Of a stretch of DNA of 64,000 nucleotides, positions 1-10,056 are shown in pieces. The notes under the pieces are model-generated. The model worked only from the letters and a program-made list of their open reading frames with translations, was not told the origin of the DNA and searched no databases. The first letter of the stretch is position 1. The number at the start of each line of letters is the position of its first letter. Source of the DNA: Euclidia mi (taxonomy: Eukaryota; Arthropoda; Insecta; Lepidoptera; Erebidae); the NCBI GenBank assembly GCA_944739405.2, contig OX123199.2, forward strand, positions 6,623,898-6,687,897, in the 5' to 3' direction. The translations under genes and the position numbers were made by a program.

Positions 1-802
1 AAATATATTAATTAAGAAGCAATAATTACACCAATGTGACCAAAATGTTTATTTTGTACTAACTCTATTACTATTTATTCTGACAGAAATGATATAAGAA
101 ATCAAGTGTGGCGATGGTGTAGTTAATTAATTAAATAACCTCAACTAATAGTCTTGCTCATCTCTGAAACGAATTAAAAATATTTTTTTAAGAAGAAAAT
201 GTACAACTCCATCTATGACTTTTAAAAACAACTATTAACGTCGCCAACATGTTCAAATTTAAATTATTTATATCCAAAAAGGGCTTATACATGTAATTTG
301 ACTTGATGTTTTTGAACTCTCTTAGATGGCGCTGCATTAAAATTGTCTTAATTCTACTTAAATCCAAATAATTATTTTTATCAGCCTAAGTTACTTATAT
401 TGCGTGATTTTTATAGTGTGAAGCTAGCTTATAGCATAATTAACATAATAACAACATTCAAATATGCATTGTTACATTACACGTTGTTACAAAATGCGTT
501 GAAGAAATAAAAATTCTCTGCTCGTTCCCTGTAGGTCATAGCGTGATAATATGTAGCCTATGTGGTGGCCCGACTTTTTGATAATATTTGTGCCAAATTT
601 GAAGTAAATCCATGCAGTACTTTTTTACTTTATCCCGGATATAAGGACAAACAGATAAACAGATAAACAGACAAACAGACAAAAATTCTAAAAACTATAT
701 TTTTGGCCTCGGTATCGATAGTAGAACACACCCCAAGTATTCTTTAAAATAAATATTCAATGTACAGTTTTGACTTTCCTACCATTTTATTATATGTATA
801 GA
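1..802 (-). mobile_element. Helitron H2, copy A (5' part, cut by window edge)
   Basis: This is the 5' terminal part of the H2 Helitron family in reverse orientation; its 3' part lies left of the window. The reverse strand begins TCTATACATATAATAAAATG at 802, preceded by A (the T at 803), as expected for Helitron insertion between A and T. The stretch matches 35517-36340, 56215-57019 and 57524-58330, including the (cagacaaa)n run at about 650-683. It has no coding content. Confidence 0.85.
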
Positions 803-849
803 TTATGGGTAGTTGAACACATGGGATCAAACTTAGGCTTTTTATAGCG

Positions 850-979
850 GTAATCAACATACACGCAGGCGGAGCCGCGGGGTTTCGCTATAGGTTATAT
901 AAATCAGAATAACACATACGATACGCTACTTTTTGTCGCGAAAACCGACATCCGCGGGCGAGCCGAGGGCGACCGCTAG
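850..979 (+). mobile_element. Helitron-like 3' terminus relic
   Basis: The stretch ends with GC-rich hairpin-capable DNA (tccgcgggcgagccgagggc) followed a few bases later by CTAG and T at 976-980. This is the layout of Helitron 3' ends in this window. No matching 5' end was identified, so the element limits are unknown. Confidence 0.4.
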
Positions 980-1459
980 TAAATGTATAAACTGACGGAA
1001 ATCCATTCGTAATATTCTACACGGTTCGACCAATCACAGAAGACCTTTAAATTTTACGCTACTATAAAATACGGCAAATAACACAGTGCTCTCTGATTGG
1101 TCGGTCGGTGATAATTAAGGTCGGCATCAGTTCAACTTAATAGGTTATATTAGGATTTATTGTGACCCAGAACATAAAAAAAGGAGCCCTGCGAATCAGG
1201 GCTCCGTCAACTTAGTCTCATTAACATCGCTATAGTTCCTGTTTATTCGTAAAAGTAGCGAAGAATGGCGGTGGCGCAGAAGGAAATGGAACACGTGACT
1301 TATTGAACCAATCAGTGCGCACGTGGCGTTCGGTTATTGCTTACGTATTATTTATATTACTAATTTTACTTAAATTTATAAATTTCCTAGGAAATTTATA
1401 AATTTACGGTTCTTGTTATTATCCGGTGACCTATATATTATCTCTTTCTTCTATTTTGT
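980..1459. other. Unassigned AT-rich DNA with a GC hairpin
   Basis: No gene is recognised. A short perfect hairpin, GGAGCCCT-gcgaatc-AGGGCTCC, lies at 1183-1205. Related GGAGCCC/CAGGGCT hairpins lie in both R elements near 31330 and 41125. It is not followed by a T run. Confidence 0.4.
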
Positions 1460-1665
1460 CTGTCTTTGTGCGCATTAAACCGATCTCGCCAACCGCATCC
1501 ATCCACTATCAGTGATCTCTACAAGGTCGTCGGTCCACCTTGCAGGTCTCCTGCAAGGACAACTTGTGCGACGAGGTTCGGCGCGTGGCCACAACTTTAG
1601 AACCCTTGCGCTCTAACGGCCATCGGTTCTTCTGGCCATGTGCTCAGCCCACTGACACAGTAGTA
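1460..1665 (-). pseudogene. RTE-type LINE reverse transcriptase C-terminal fragment
   Basis: The reverse strand reads CQWAEHMARRTDGR, then a stop, then after the break PARWTDDLVE. This resembles the 'WAGHMARRTDGRW...RWTDDL' tail of RTE-like LINE proteins common in Lepidoptera. It has an in-frame stop and frame changes and lacks every catalytic motif. It is a dead LINE fragment; the exact subfamily is uncertain. Confidence 0.6.
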
Positions 1666-1802
1666 CTTTATATAGCTTTAGTTGGTTTCCATTCTTTTTT
1701 CTAACTTTAAAAATTGTAATTTCTATTATTGCTTGAGTAGTAGGGAATTGTTCTAGTAATGTTATACTGGACGCGGTAAGCTTTGACAGCACTAGTATAC
1801 AA

Positions 1803-1863
1803 CATACATACATACATAGACTCGCGCCTGTTTCCCCAAAGGGGTAGGCAGAGGCATATTAAA
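1803..1863 (-). mobile_element. 61 bp SINE/LINE tail insertion with target-site duplication
   Basis: This is only the 3' tail of the S1 SINE (reverse of 'gcctctgcctacccctttgg' followed by (atgt)n). It is flanked by perfect 13 bp duplications CACTAGTATACAA at 1790-1802 and 1864-1876. It is an extremely 5'-truncated retrotransposition event, with the (catacata) microsatellite marking the 3' end. Confidence 0.85.
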
Positions 1864-1876
1864 CACTAGTATACAA

Positions 1877-3169
1877 ACTCCAAGATAAAGCAGTAGGTAG
1901 CTTAGAGTAAAAAGTATTTTGAATATTTAATATTTTAAGATACGCAGTGCTTTAATACCGATCAAATCAAACAGTCGCAGTGTTCGTGCCAATGCCAACG
2001 TGCTTATTGATAATCAATAAAAGTGAATGTTCGGGTTTCGTGTGTCGGATTTTCTTCGTAATCTGTGTAAAAATAAAAATGATTTTTACTTTTTCAACAG
2101 TTCTATAGTCAAACTAGTCCTAGGTGACCTACATATCATTACTTAAATTAATTCAATAGTCTTTCTAGGGCTCCGGTACTACAATGGTGCCGGTTTCACC
2201 AGTAAATAAATGATATTTGAAACAAAGTATTTTATATAGTGGGCTATTTAAAATATATTTAAGAATTTCAATGTTAATTAGGTTTAAGTGATGAGATGTT
2301 AGAGTACTTGTCGCAATTGACATGTTACCTACAAATGAAATACTCATATACGAGACATAAATGTAAGCCGATCTGTGAAACAATGAGTCAAAAATATACA
2401 CGATTAAAATAATTATAAACATTTGAAGTCAGTGAAGGAACATGTTCTATCCCTTTCTCACAAAACGATAATTTGTATGAAACAATCGCAGATTACTATG
2501 AAGATTGTGACGTCACAATACGGTTCTCTCTTTGTCTTATTCGCATTATTAAAATGCTTGTTATTAGCGTATTATTATGAACGCAAATACGGTTTCGTTT
2601 CGCTATTCGGTATAATTTCCTTTCTGTTGTCTATATACTTAATTAGGTATGATATAAAAAAAATGTCTCCAAGGCTTTCGTACAATCTGCTGTCTGTACT
2701 ATCTGCGAGCAGACCGCATGCATGGATAAGTATTCAATAAAGTTGTGTCAGCAAAAAATTGAAAGTATCAAACAGCGTTTGAGGAAGAAATGTGTAATAA
2801 GCGAGCGAGGCTAGCAAAATTAAGTGACTTGACGAATCGAAATGACTATTGCTTCCTAGAGATGAGATGAATTTACGAACAGGTCAAATGTTTTGGTATG
2901 TAATGGGAATATGTGACATCATACAAACTCTTGGTGTCGACTTGAAATATTTTACATGAGTATGCCGCAGTTTTCGTTCACGCCATCCTACGAATTTGTC
3001 CTACAGAAAGAGGTAATAATATGTTTCTTGTTATGCATTTCATAACAATGTAAGTACATAATATTCTTTAGATACCACTATATACCTATTTAATTAAACA
3101 TAACTTAAATGTTAAAATACTATCCTAATACTATCCATTAATTTTTTGTAAGCTGACAGTAGATACTTA
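1877..3169. other. Unassigned DNA; one hydrophobic open frame
   Basis: No recognisable element is seen. An open frame on the plus strand (2423-2740) opens at TTG rather than ATG and encodes a hydrophobic stretch around 'LFVLFALLKCLLLAYYYE'. Neither its start nor any splice context is convincing, so I do not call it a gene. The rest is AT-rich and non-coding. Confidence 0.4.
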
Positions 3170-3370
3170 TCTTAATATATAAAATCCTTGCGTTACTGAC
3201 TGACAGACACGCTACAGCCGAAACTATTGGGCGCAGGAAGTTGAAATTTGGCATGTATGTTCCTTGGGGACCGTAGGGGTGCACTGAGAAGGGATTTCCC
3301 GAAATTCCCACGGGATCGGCGAAACGGGTAAATTAAAAAAAATGCAGGCGTAGCTGCTGGCGTCCTCTAG
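3170..3370 (+). mobile_element. Mini-Helitron H5, copy 1
   Basis: A 201 bp non-coding unit starting TCTTAATATATAAAATCC after an A and ending CTCTAG before a T. This is the TC...CTAG-T signature of Helitrons inserted between A and T. A near-identical copy lies at 57304-57509 with the same termini, which fixes both ends. A diverged relative lies at 23148-23370. It is far too short to be autonomous. Confidence 0.75.
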
Positions 3371-3480
3371 TTGTATTATATGTGAAGGTAAAACACAATG
3401 CACTATATTATTAGATACTAAACAAAATTGTAGTAAGACATTTATCTTATCTGTGTAACTGTAGTGCAATATCACATCTA

Positions 3481-3735
3481 TATTTTACAAAGCCTCCGTG
3501 GTCCAGTGGATAGCGTAGCGACTGCTGATAAGAGGTTCGATTCCCGGGTCGGGCAAATATTTTACTGGTTTTTCCGAATTCTCAGTAGCAGCACGGAGTC
3601 TTGTGATAAGCCCGGTAGCGGAAATAGACTCGCACTCGGCAATAGACTGGCCCCATATTACGTGGGACCTATAAATTCATGGCGAAATGTGGGTGTAATA
3701 TTACAACTCTGCCTACCCGTTCGAGGATAAATGCG
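3481..3735 (+). mobile_element. tRNA-derived SINE, family S1
   Basis: The head carries RNA polymerase III promoter boxes: an A-box-like GTGGTCCAGTGG near 3498 and B box GGTTCGATTCC near 3534. The body (cagtagcagcacggagtc ... ttacgtgggacc ... tggcgaaatgtgggtgtaat) and the 'ctctgcctacccgttcgagg' tail match the S1 copies at 29418-29811, 23714-24121 and 43372-43606. It is a retroposon, not a cellular tRNA. Confidence 0.8.
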
Positions 3736-3747
3736 AGAGTTGTTTAC

Positions 3748-3896
3748 TGCACGGTTGGCGTAGTGGTTTAAGCGGCCGCCTCGCCGCTTGACACTGCGCC
3801 GAGTGTTGTGGGTTCGATTCCCACACGAGACAACACTTTGTGTGATCCATACATTGTTGTTTCGAGTCTGGGTGTACATTGTGTCCGTTGGTTGCG
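3748..3896 (+). mobile_element. tRNA-derived SINE, family S2
   Basis: A box TGGCGTAGTGG and B box GGTTCGATTCC sit in a tRNA-like head, followed by a non-tRNA body 'gttgtttcgagtctgggtgt'. The same body occurs at 27035-27165. It lies directly between an S1 SINE and an RTE fragment. Confidence 0.75.
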
Positions 3897-4160
3897 CTCA
3901 AAGATTATGACAAAGTGGAGGAATTTATATACTTGGGATCGCTGATCTCTAACAGTGGTAACTGCGAGAAAGAAATCGGACGCCTTGTCGGGATGGCTAA
4001 AAGTGCCATGACTAGCCCCGATAAAATCTGGAAATACCGTACTACTCGCTGAGTAACTAAGATGCGTTTGGTTCGTACGTTGCTCTTCTCTATCTTGCTG
4101 TACGGGGTGGAGACGTGGTGTCTCAGGAAAAAGGAACGCAAAAAGATTGATGCCCAGAGG
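3897..4160 (+). pseudogene. RTE-type LINE RT fragment
   Basis: The plus strand reads VEEFIYLGSLISNSGNCEKE then, after an in-frame stop, LFSILLYGVETWCLRKK. These are the 'YLGS.I...G....EI..R' and 'LLYGAETW' blocks that follow the YADD core in RTE reverse transcriptases. Only this short segment remains; it is inactive. Confidence 0.7.
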
Positions 4161-4830
4161 AACGAAAAAAGAAGAGTCTATAAAATAAATAACAGAAAAG
4201 AAAAATATTTTACAAAGGCCAAGTACGCGACACGTATAGTACCTACGTATTACAGGACCCGTAATCAATACTAGATGAAATTTGGCGAAAAGATTTTTGG
4301 CGTTTTGGATCATGCATTTGAAGGGACTTGGTGCATTTAATTCGAATTTTACCTAGTACAACTCATCTTTAATATTTTCTTTCAAATATGGTGTGTAATT
4401 TTCAGGTATCAGCAATGCAATCATGTCGCATGTCATCAAATTGTCGCACGTCGGTGCGGTAACAGCAGTCTGAGCAGGTTTGTACCATTGTTGGGGGCGA
4501 TATTGTTAAAGCTCTAGCGATTAAGTGTAGGCTGTACGGCGGAATTGAGCAGCTCAATTTGACTGTAAATTGTACAATGATCATTAAACGGACAAGTATC
4601 AATATCTCATTGCTTTTGTTTTTCTAATCGTATCTTGTCCTTCCATGACGACTAAATTTGAAACACTATTCAGAATCGAATCAGTAAAATTTTATGGATT
4701 TGTGTTTTCCTTGATAAGTACCATTATTTCCGTAAAGTCAGAGTTTCTCTTACGTATTGTCAGTCACTGTCGCGATCTGAACTCTTTAAATTCGCTGAGG
4801 CTATTTCTTTATAAGTTTATGCCATCTTTA
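4161..4830. other. Unassigned DNA
   Basis: Nothing recognisable. The open frames here are short and compositionally biased. Confidence 0.4.
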
Positions 4831-4831
4831 A

Positions 4832-6950
4832 GAAAGAAAGAAAGAAAGAATCATTTATTTGCACGAAATATGGTGTATAACATAGGTGGTGTATAAAATA
4901 AATGTTCTTAGCATATTTCACCCTTTGGGCATGCAAATTTCATAAATAGACTAGTCTATTATAAACGTTTAACTTATATTAACTTACCTAATAAATAACA
5001 AAAGTTATTATAAATAACAACAGTTATAATTTAAAATTTTAGGTAACATTATAAACTATTTAAACTAACAGATAGGTAGTTATTACTTACATATATTCGT
5101 AATCATCTTTAAAATGAGTCTCATGAGGACTTTTCAAGTATTTCTGAATGGTATAAAAACATTTTTCTACTAGCCATTTACTCGTATACAGTTTAGTTTT
5201 GAATTCAGACAGTGGCAGATCTCGTATGTTATTTGGTATTTTGTTAAATATTTTAATTGTCATAGGGTAACAGTTGATATTATAATATTTGGTCTTTATA
5301 TTTTGTAATCGAAGCCTGGATGGATACCTGGTATTAAATTTACAATTTTCACCAAAAGCTTTAATAATTGTGGATGTTTTTTTACAAATAAACTACTTTC
5401 AAATATGTACATACAAGGCACGGTTAAGATTTTAAGTTTGATAAAGAGAGGTTTACACGAGGACAATGGTTCAGCATTACACATAGCACGTATACATTGT
5501 TTTTGAGCAATGAATACTCTACTTATGTTAATAGAATTTCCCCATAGAGGTATACAATATCTAAGGTTCGAGGCCACATATCCATGATATGCCTGTAGTG
5601 CAATCTTAATATTACATATTTTTGTAAGGCGCCAAAGTGCATATAAGAATCTATTGATTTTAGTGCAGATATTATCTATGTGGGAATTCCATGTACATTG
5701 ATTATCAACATTAAGTCCTAAAAATCTTACACTATTAGCTTCAGTTAGAGGTTTATTGTTGAAGGTTACATTTAAGTTATCAATTAATTTGTGTCGGTTG
5801 TAATATTGTATGTATTTAGTTTTTTCTATGTTTGCTCTTAAATTATTAATGCCCATCCAATCTATTACTTTGGAAATAGTAAGGTTAATTTCCTCATTGA
5901 AAGAAGTGTGTTATCTGCTGAAATCACTACAGCTATATCATCAGCAAATAAACTACATGGATGATTTAAACAATTGGGGAGGTCATTTATATAAATGATA
6001 AAGAGAAGTGGCCCTAGAATGCTTCCTTGTGGAACGCCTACCTTATTATATTCTAATGAAGATCTGACTGTTATTTCTTCATTTTTATCATCAATTTCCT
6101 TAATTTCTACATATTGCTGTCTATTGTTAAGGTAACTATGCAACCATTTTTCAGCTAATCCTCGTATGCCATACTGATTACATTTTTGAAGCAACGTGTT
6201 ATGTTCAACGAAATCTAACGCCCTGGACATATCAAAGAACACTCCTACTGTTGGTATTTTTCTGTCTACCTTTTCTGTTATGCTACTGATAAGTTTAAAG
6301 GCAGCTAAGGTGGTGGATTTAGCTTTTTGAAAACCATGTTGTTCTGGTTTTATAACATTGAATTTATCTAGAAAATTTGTAAGTCTTGAATGCATTATTT
6401 TTTCAAAAACTTTAGCAATTACAGGTATTAATGTTATTGGTCTATAATTATCAATACATTCCTTAGGTCCTTTGTTGTGTATAGGTTTCACTACTGATAT
6501 TTTCAATTTTTCAGGAAAAGTACCTTCTTCTAATGATAGATTCACTAAATGACATAATATGGGCGTAATAGGTATTGCACAGTGCTTCAATATAAATGTA
6601 GGAAACTCATCATATCCTGTTGACATGGTATTATTGAGGGAAGTAATTGTTCTATAAATTTCTTGATATGAGGCAGGTTCTAGATAAATAGTAGAATCTA
6701 TTTCATTTAAATTGCTTTTGTTTACTAGGTGTTCATGCGAGTATTGAAAATTCTATTTCAGTTAAATTAGTATTTACTTTATTGTTATATATTATTGAAC
6801 TTATCTCATTTTTGTTATTTTTGATAATTTTATTATCATTCTGTTTTATTACATGCCAGGATGCTCGACATATATTGTTGGCTTTTTGTATATAGTTTTC
6901 ATTGTTAATTTTTTGTGCTGTATTTATACATTTGTCTATATATTATTTAT
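4832..6950 (-). mobile_element. CR1/L2-type LINE, 5'-truncated
   Basis: A non-LTR retrotransposon copy in reverse orientation. Its 3' end is a (ttct)n tail at 4832-4852, preceded on the reverse strand by 'gtgcaaataaatgattcttt', a simple-repeat tail of the CR1/L2 sort. It contains the RT domain and C-terminal region but no endonuclease, so it is 5' truncated near 6950. No target-site duplication was found. Confidence 0.75.
5087..6950 (-). pseudogene. LINE reverse transcriptase (broken ORF2)
   Basis: This encodes the reverse transcriptase of the 4832-6950 LINE. In order the reverse strand shows 'STGYDEFPT' (RT entry), 'NYRPITLIPVIAKVFEK', 'QHGFQKAKST', 'GVPQGSILGPLLF', the catalytic 'LFADDIAVV' (FADD box) and 'VRFLGLNVD', then a long C-terminal region ending at the stop at 5087-5089. 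The frame is broken at least three times: near 6740, near 5908 just after the FADD block, and near 5330. There is no endonuclease domain. The family resembles CR1/L2/Daphne-like LINEs; the exact clade is inferred. The element is dead. Confidence 0.75.
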
Positions 6951-7185
6951 TTATATAATTGTCCTCTGTTGGCCTAGCTGTGCCTAACTGCTAAGTTCGT
7001 AGGTTCTATGATTTAAAATGGTGGCATGCGTACATACCAGGTTTTTCTCATAGCCCTACTATGAAAAGTGTCACTCTGCAATCTCAGTAAAATGAATTTG
7101 AGTTTGTCACTTAGATGGAAGGTTTAATAAAAACTATAATTCCTTCTTTACTCGTTTAGGATAAAATTTACAAAAATGTTTCTAA

Positions 7186-7402
7186 CCCACCAAGAACTTA
7201 GGGTCCCAACATACCTCACCTGCAAGTGGTGCACCTGCCGATCAACGGACGAGGCTCTGGCAAACAAGATATCCCGATAAGCGACAATAGGCTCGCCACC
7301 TATTACGTGGGATAAAAACACTGGCGAAAAGTGGGCGTTTAATATGCCTCTGCCTACCCCTTCGGGGAAACAGACGTGAGTCTATGTATGTATGTATGTA
7401 TG
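7186..7402 (+). mobile_element. Short retroposon with S1-type tail
   Basis: A 217 bp unit flanked by perfect 9 bp duplications TGTTTCTAA (7177-7185 and 7403-7411). It ends in 'ctctgcctaccccttcgggg', 'gtgagtc' and (tatg)n, the tail shared with S1 SINEs. Its 5' part (ctcacctgcaagtggtgcac ... tctggcaaacaaga) differs from the S1 tRNA head and recurs, inverted, at 42785-43004. It may be a headless SINE subfamily. Confidence 0.75.
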
Positions 7403-7724
7403 TGTTTCTAAATGTTCTCCTGCAGTCCCTAAAGAACATATCTATACTATAATAAAACTGTAGAGGTGAAAAAGTCTGTACATTAAAGATATTTTGACGA
7501 AAATTAGCTAAAAAAGCTAGGAAAATGCTAAAAAGCAATACTTGATATTTTTTAGAATTTATGTCTGTCTGTCTTTCCCTATGTTGCTAAAGATCTCTAA
7601 AATGGCGAAATTGATTTCAATAAAACTTACACTCATGTACAAAGGATACTTAAACCTATAAAATAGTATATGATACATCACAATCGGTTGAGTGGTTTTC
7701 GGTGTACAGCTTGACCGAGAGGTC

Positions 7725-7770
7725 AGGTTTGGGACTACGTAAAAAAGAGATTTTGTACGTAGTCCCAAAC
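7725..7770. repeat. Local inverted repeat in H1
   Basis: 'gtttgggactacgta' reappears inverted as 'tacgtagtcccaaac' with a short spacer. The other H1 copies (near 38861 and 44632) have only one arm, so the fold-back arose in this copy. Confidence 0.7.
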
Positions 7771-8208
7771 AAAACAGGGATGATCCAAAACTGGTTATAT
7801 ATGTGGTTCCATCTATGATCACTCATATATATATCGATGGTCTAAATAGGTACCTTCAAAGTGTTTTATGGTTATTTACCGACCGATAGATGTCACTATT
7901 TTCAAATAATTTTCTAGCAAAATAAATGTTTCTTGCAAAAAAGACAATAATTACGTGTCGGGTATCTTTCTGTTATTAAAAACTTTCACAAACAAAAAGC
8001 CTCACAAAATTTATTACAATGTCCACTTAATTAAAACGGTCAATCTCATTTATTTAAAATTATTATGTTTATATAATAGTTATATAATCGTTTCATTATT
8101 ATTTATTTTAAATGATAAATACAATGACTATAGATCCTTTTTTCAATAAATTATCGATTAGTCTAATAAGTATCGATTAGTTAGTTAGTATATGTAAACA
8201 TAGATGGC

Positions 8209-8438
8209 AGGGCCTGTATGGCAGCAGAGGAGACGGCAGCCCACCTGCTCCTCGACTGCCCTGAGGTCGCACAGTACCAGGCAGCAGTACCTGTGCAGAT
8301 ACAGCATCCTGAGCGAAGCAGTGGGCCACATCAAGAGTCTGCTGGCCTTCCTCGAAGAGCTGGGGTGGCTCGAATGACGAGACCATTCCCACCCGCACGC
8401 AAAATACACACCAAGACGTAGATGCCATCAAGTATCAA
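8209..8438 (+). pseudogene. 3' end of a LINE ORF2 (R1/CR1-like), retroposed fragment
   Basis: A 230 bp insertion flanked by perfect 15 bp duplications GTAAACATAGATGGC (8194-8208 and 8439-8453). The plus strand encodes EETAAHLLLDCPEV, a C-terminal zinc-knuckle-like motif typical of R1-clade LINE proteins. After a frame change it reads SLLAFLEELGWLE and stop, then a short 3' UTR without poly(A). It is a severely 5'-truncated LINE copy. Confidence 0.7.
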
Positions 8439-8470
8439 GTAAACATAGATGGCGTTGAGCAAATGACGTC
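8423..8470 (+). repeat. 48 bp direct repeat, left copy
   Basis: Starts 'tgccatcaagtatcaagt' and ends 'gagcaaatgacgtc'. It is identical to 9936-9983. It spans the end of the LINE fragment, its right target-site duplication and H1 sequence, so it formed after the LINE insertion. Confidence 0.9.
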
Positions 8471-9160
8471 GCGATTTTAAGGGTAAAAAAGGGTTTATCT
8501 CGATTGCCAGCACTACAAGTCCTACGGGAAAAACGTCAAAGGCAAAGTTGTAGGTAATAAAAAGATCTACTACTTTTGTATAATTACACTTTATTCACAC
8601 AACGTCATAATTTATGTGAAAAATTCAAATAGGTAACCAAGTTTTTGGTTTTTTATTTTTAACTTTTACAATAGTTTTTTCTTTTACATTCGTGTGAAAA
8701 CTTGCCTTTTTCTGATCCAAACACACTCTTACTGTTTTTTATTTAAAATGTGTATTTTCACGCCTTATTTTGACTTAATATCGAAATAAAACCCTAATTT
8801 TCAATTGAAAATTCTCACGTCAATATATCAGCTTTTTTTAAATTGTTTTTCGTTTTGTTCGTTGAAATCTCTACTTTCTGATGGTGGGAATAAAATATAC
8901 ATAACTAAAGTAAACGTTCTCAGATAATGCAATGAAATGAAACAACTTCGAGACCGATTTTTAATTATAATGTACGATTTTGAGATATTTATTAAAATTA
9001 ACACTTTAATTACTCGAAAAATGTAAGATTCCATGCTACATTGATAAATAAGAACTTAAGATGGATATATACAACTAAAATGAGCAACCAAATAAGTTAA
9101 TATTTAATAAGACATCTACAATATTTTGAGAAAGTTAAAGAATCTTCTATAAATTATAGC

Positions 9161-9485
9161 GTAGACTCCTATTTTTTGTTTTTTTAAGATATTGTATATA
9201 CCTGAGTGACCCATACACAATTTGAGTCCATCAGTAGTTATTTTATAGAGAAGATGGGAAGGGCTAGGCCCTGACATGTATTTTTATGAATAATGTTGTT
9301 CACTGTTCTGTATTTCGAATACTGACTATCTGTTTTTACAGCTGATACGAAATAACAGGCAGTAAGGCCTAGATTCACCTAGCTCCTTCCATTTTCTCTA
9401 TAAAATAACTAATAATGGGCTAAAATTTTCTGTGGGTCACTCAGGTATATACATTATCTTAAAATAGCAATAAATAGAAGTCTAC
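9161..9485. mobile_element. MITE-like element with long imperfect inverted repeats
   Basis: The arms run inward from 'gtagac' at 9161 and 'gtctac' at 9480-9485. They include the perfect core TATATACCTGAGTGACCCA (left) and its complement (right), and 'agttattttatagagaa' further in. Arms are about 100 nt and imperfect. The centre (gaagatgggaagggctaggc ...) is non-coding. A target-site duplication is not clear. Confidence 0.65.
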
Positions 9486-9574
9486 AGTAGTTGACGCAGC
9501 TAAACGTGTGAGTACCTTTGGTAACAAGGCAGCTTTGTGTAGTCCACAAATTGTGTCAAAAGACTGAGTGTTCT

Positions 9575-9928
9575 TTATGTCCGTTGATGGCATTCTCGGA
9601 TAGTTCTGCGAAACAGAACTGTCACTGTCCCGCTGACACAACCTCCCCCAAACACAAAATTCACCGGTGGCAAAGGCATATCTGTTGTCGGCGACTGATC
9701 GTCACTCCCAGCCATATTATTTGTAGTTGTTGGCGAATAAGCGCCTTTCCCGGTTGGTAGCAACGGGGCGCCATTCCCAGCTACATCCGTTGTTGGTGAC
9801 TGAGCGCTATTCCCGACAACTTCTATCGTAGCTGACGTCTGCGCACCTTCACTAGCACTGTTTATATAAGGTCCTTCATATCCGTACACAATAATGATGT
9901 TAAAAATAAGAACACTGCATATACACAC
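9575..9928 (-). CDS. Possible secreted-protein fragment
   Basis: A 117-residue open frame starting MCICSVLIFNIIIVYGYEG, which looks like a signal peptide. It is followed by low-complexity Ser/Thr/Gly/Asn-rich sequence with a loose 'A.SPTTD.AG' repeat and a GGGCVSGTV motif near residue 95. Small lepidopteran secreted proteins can look like this, but I cannot name a family. It sits inside the 1465 bp insert, with an AATAAA downstream near 8590. It may be an exon captured from a host gene, probably incomplete at its 3' side, or a chance frame. Confidence 0.3.
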   Translation of the reverse strand: MCICSVLIFNIIIVYGYEGPYINSASEGAQTSATIEVVGNSAQSPTTDVAGNGAPLLPTGKGAYSPTTTNNMAGSDDQSPTTDMPLPPVNFVFGGGCVSGTVTVLFRRTIRECHQRT

Positions 9929-9935
9929 AACTACG

Positions 9936-9983
9936 TGCCATCAAGTATCAAGTAAACATAGATGGCGTTGAGCAAATGACGTC
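9936..9983 (+). repeat. 48 bp direct repeat, right copy
   Basis: Identical to 8423-8470. The sequence to its right (attttctgaatggcggtg) is the normal continuation of H1 (compare 45224 and 38330). Confidence 0.9.
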
Positions 9984-10056
9984 ATTTTCTGAATGGCGGT
10001 GTTAAGATTCTCCGGGATTGATGAGGTTCTCTGATAATTTGCTTTCGTCAGCGTAG

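Larger units (their letters stand above)
8471..9935. mobile_element. 1465 bp insert of unknown origin between 48 bp direct repeats
   Basis: This stretch is absent from the other H1 copies and lies exactly between the two 48 bp repeats. It contains an inverted-repeat element (9161-9485) and a minus-strand open frame (9575-9928). On the minus strand an AATAAA lies near 8590, downstream of that frame. It has no terminal inverted repeats of its own and no poly(A). It may be captured genomic DNA or a large-duplication insertion. Confidence 0.6.

Noticed and set aside
1183..1205. GC hairpin as a bacterial-type terminator
   Set aside because: Eukaryotic TE-rich DNA, no T run, and related hairpins lie in unrelated R elements.
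2423..2740. 105-codon hydrophobic frame as a membrane protein gene
   Set aside because: It opens at TTG, has no recognised homologue or splice context, and lies in AT-rich DNA where such frames arise by chance.
3490..3860. tRNA genes (A and B boxes at 3498/3534 and 3755/3815, also 29610, 51225)
   Set aside because: The tRNA-like heads lack a proper acceptor stem and lead into SINE bodies and tails that recur across the window.
7957..8149. Open frame in H1 (64 codons)
   Set aside because: Not preserved in H1 copies 2 and 3; H1 is non-coding.
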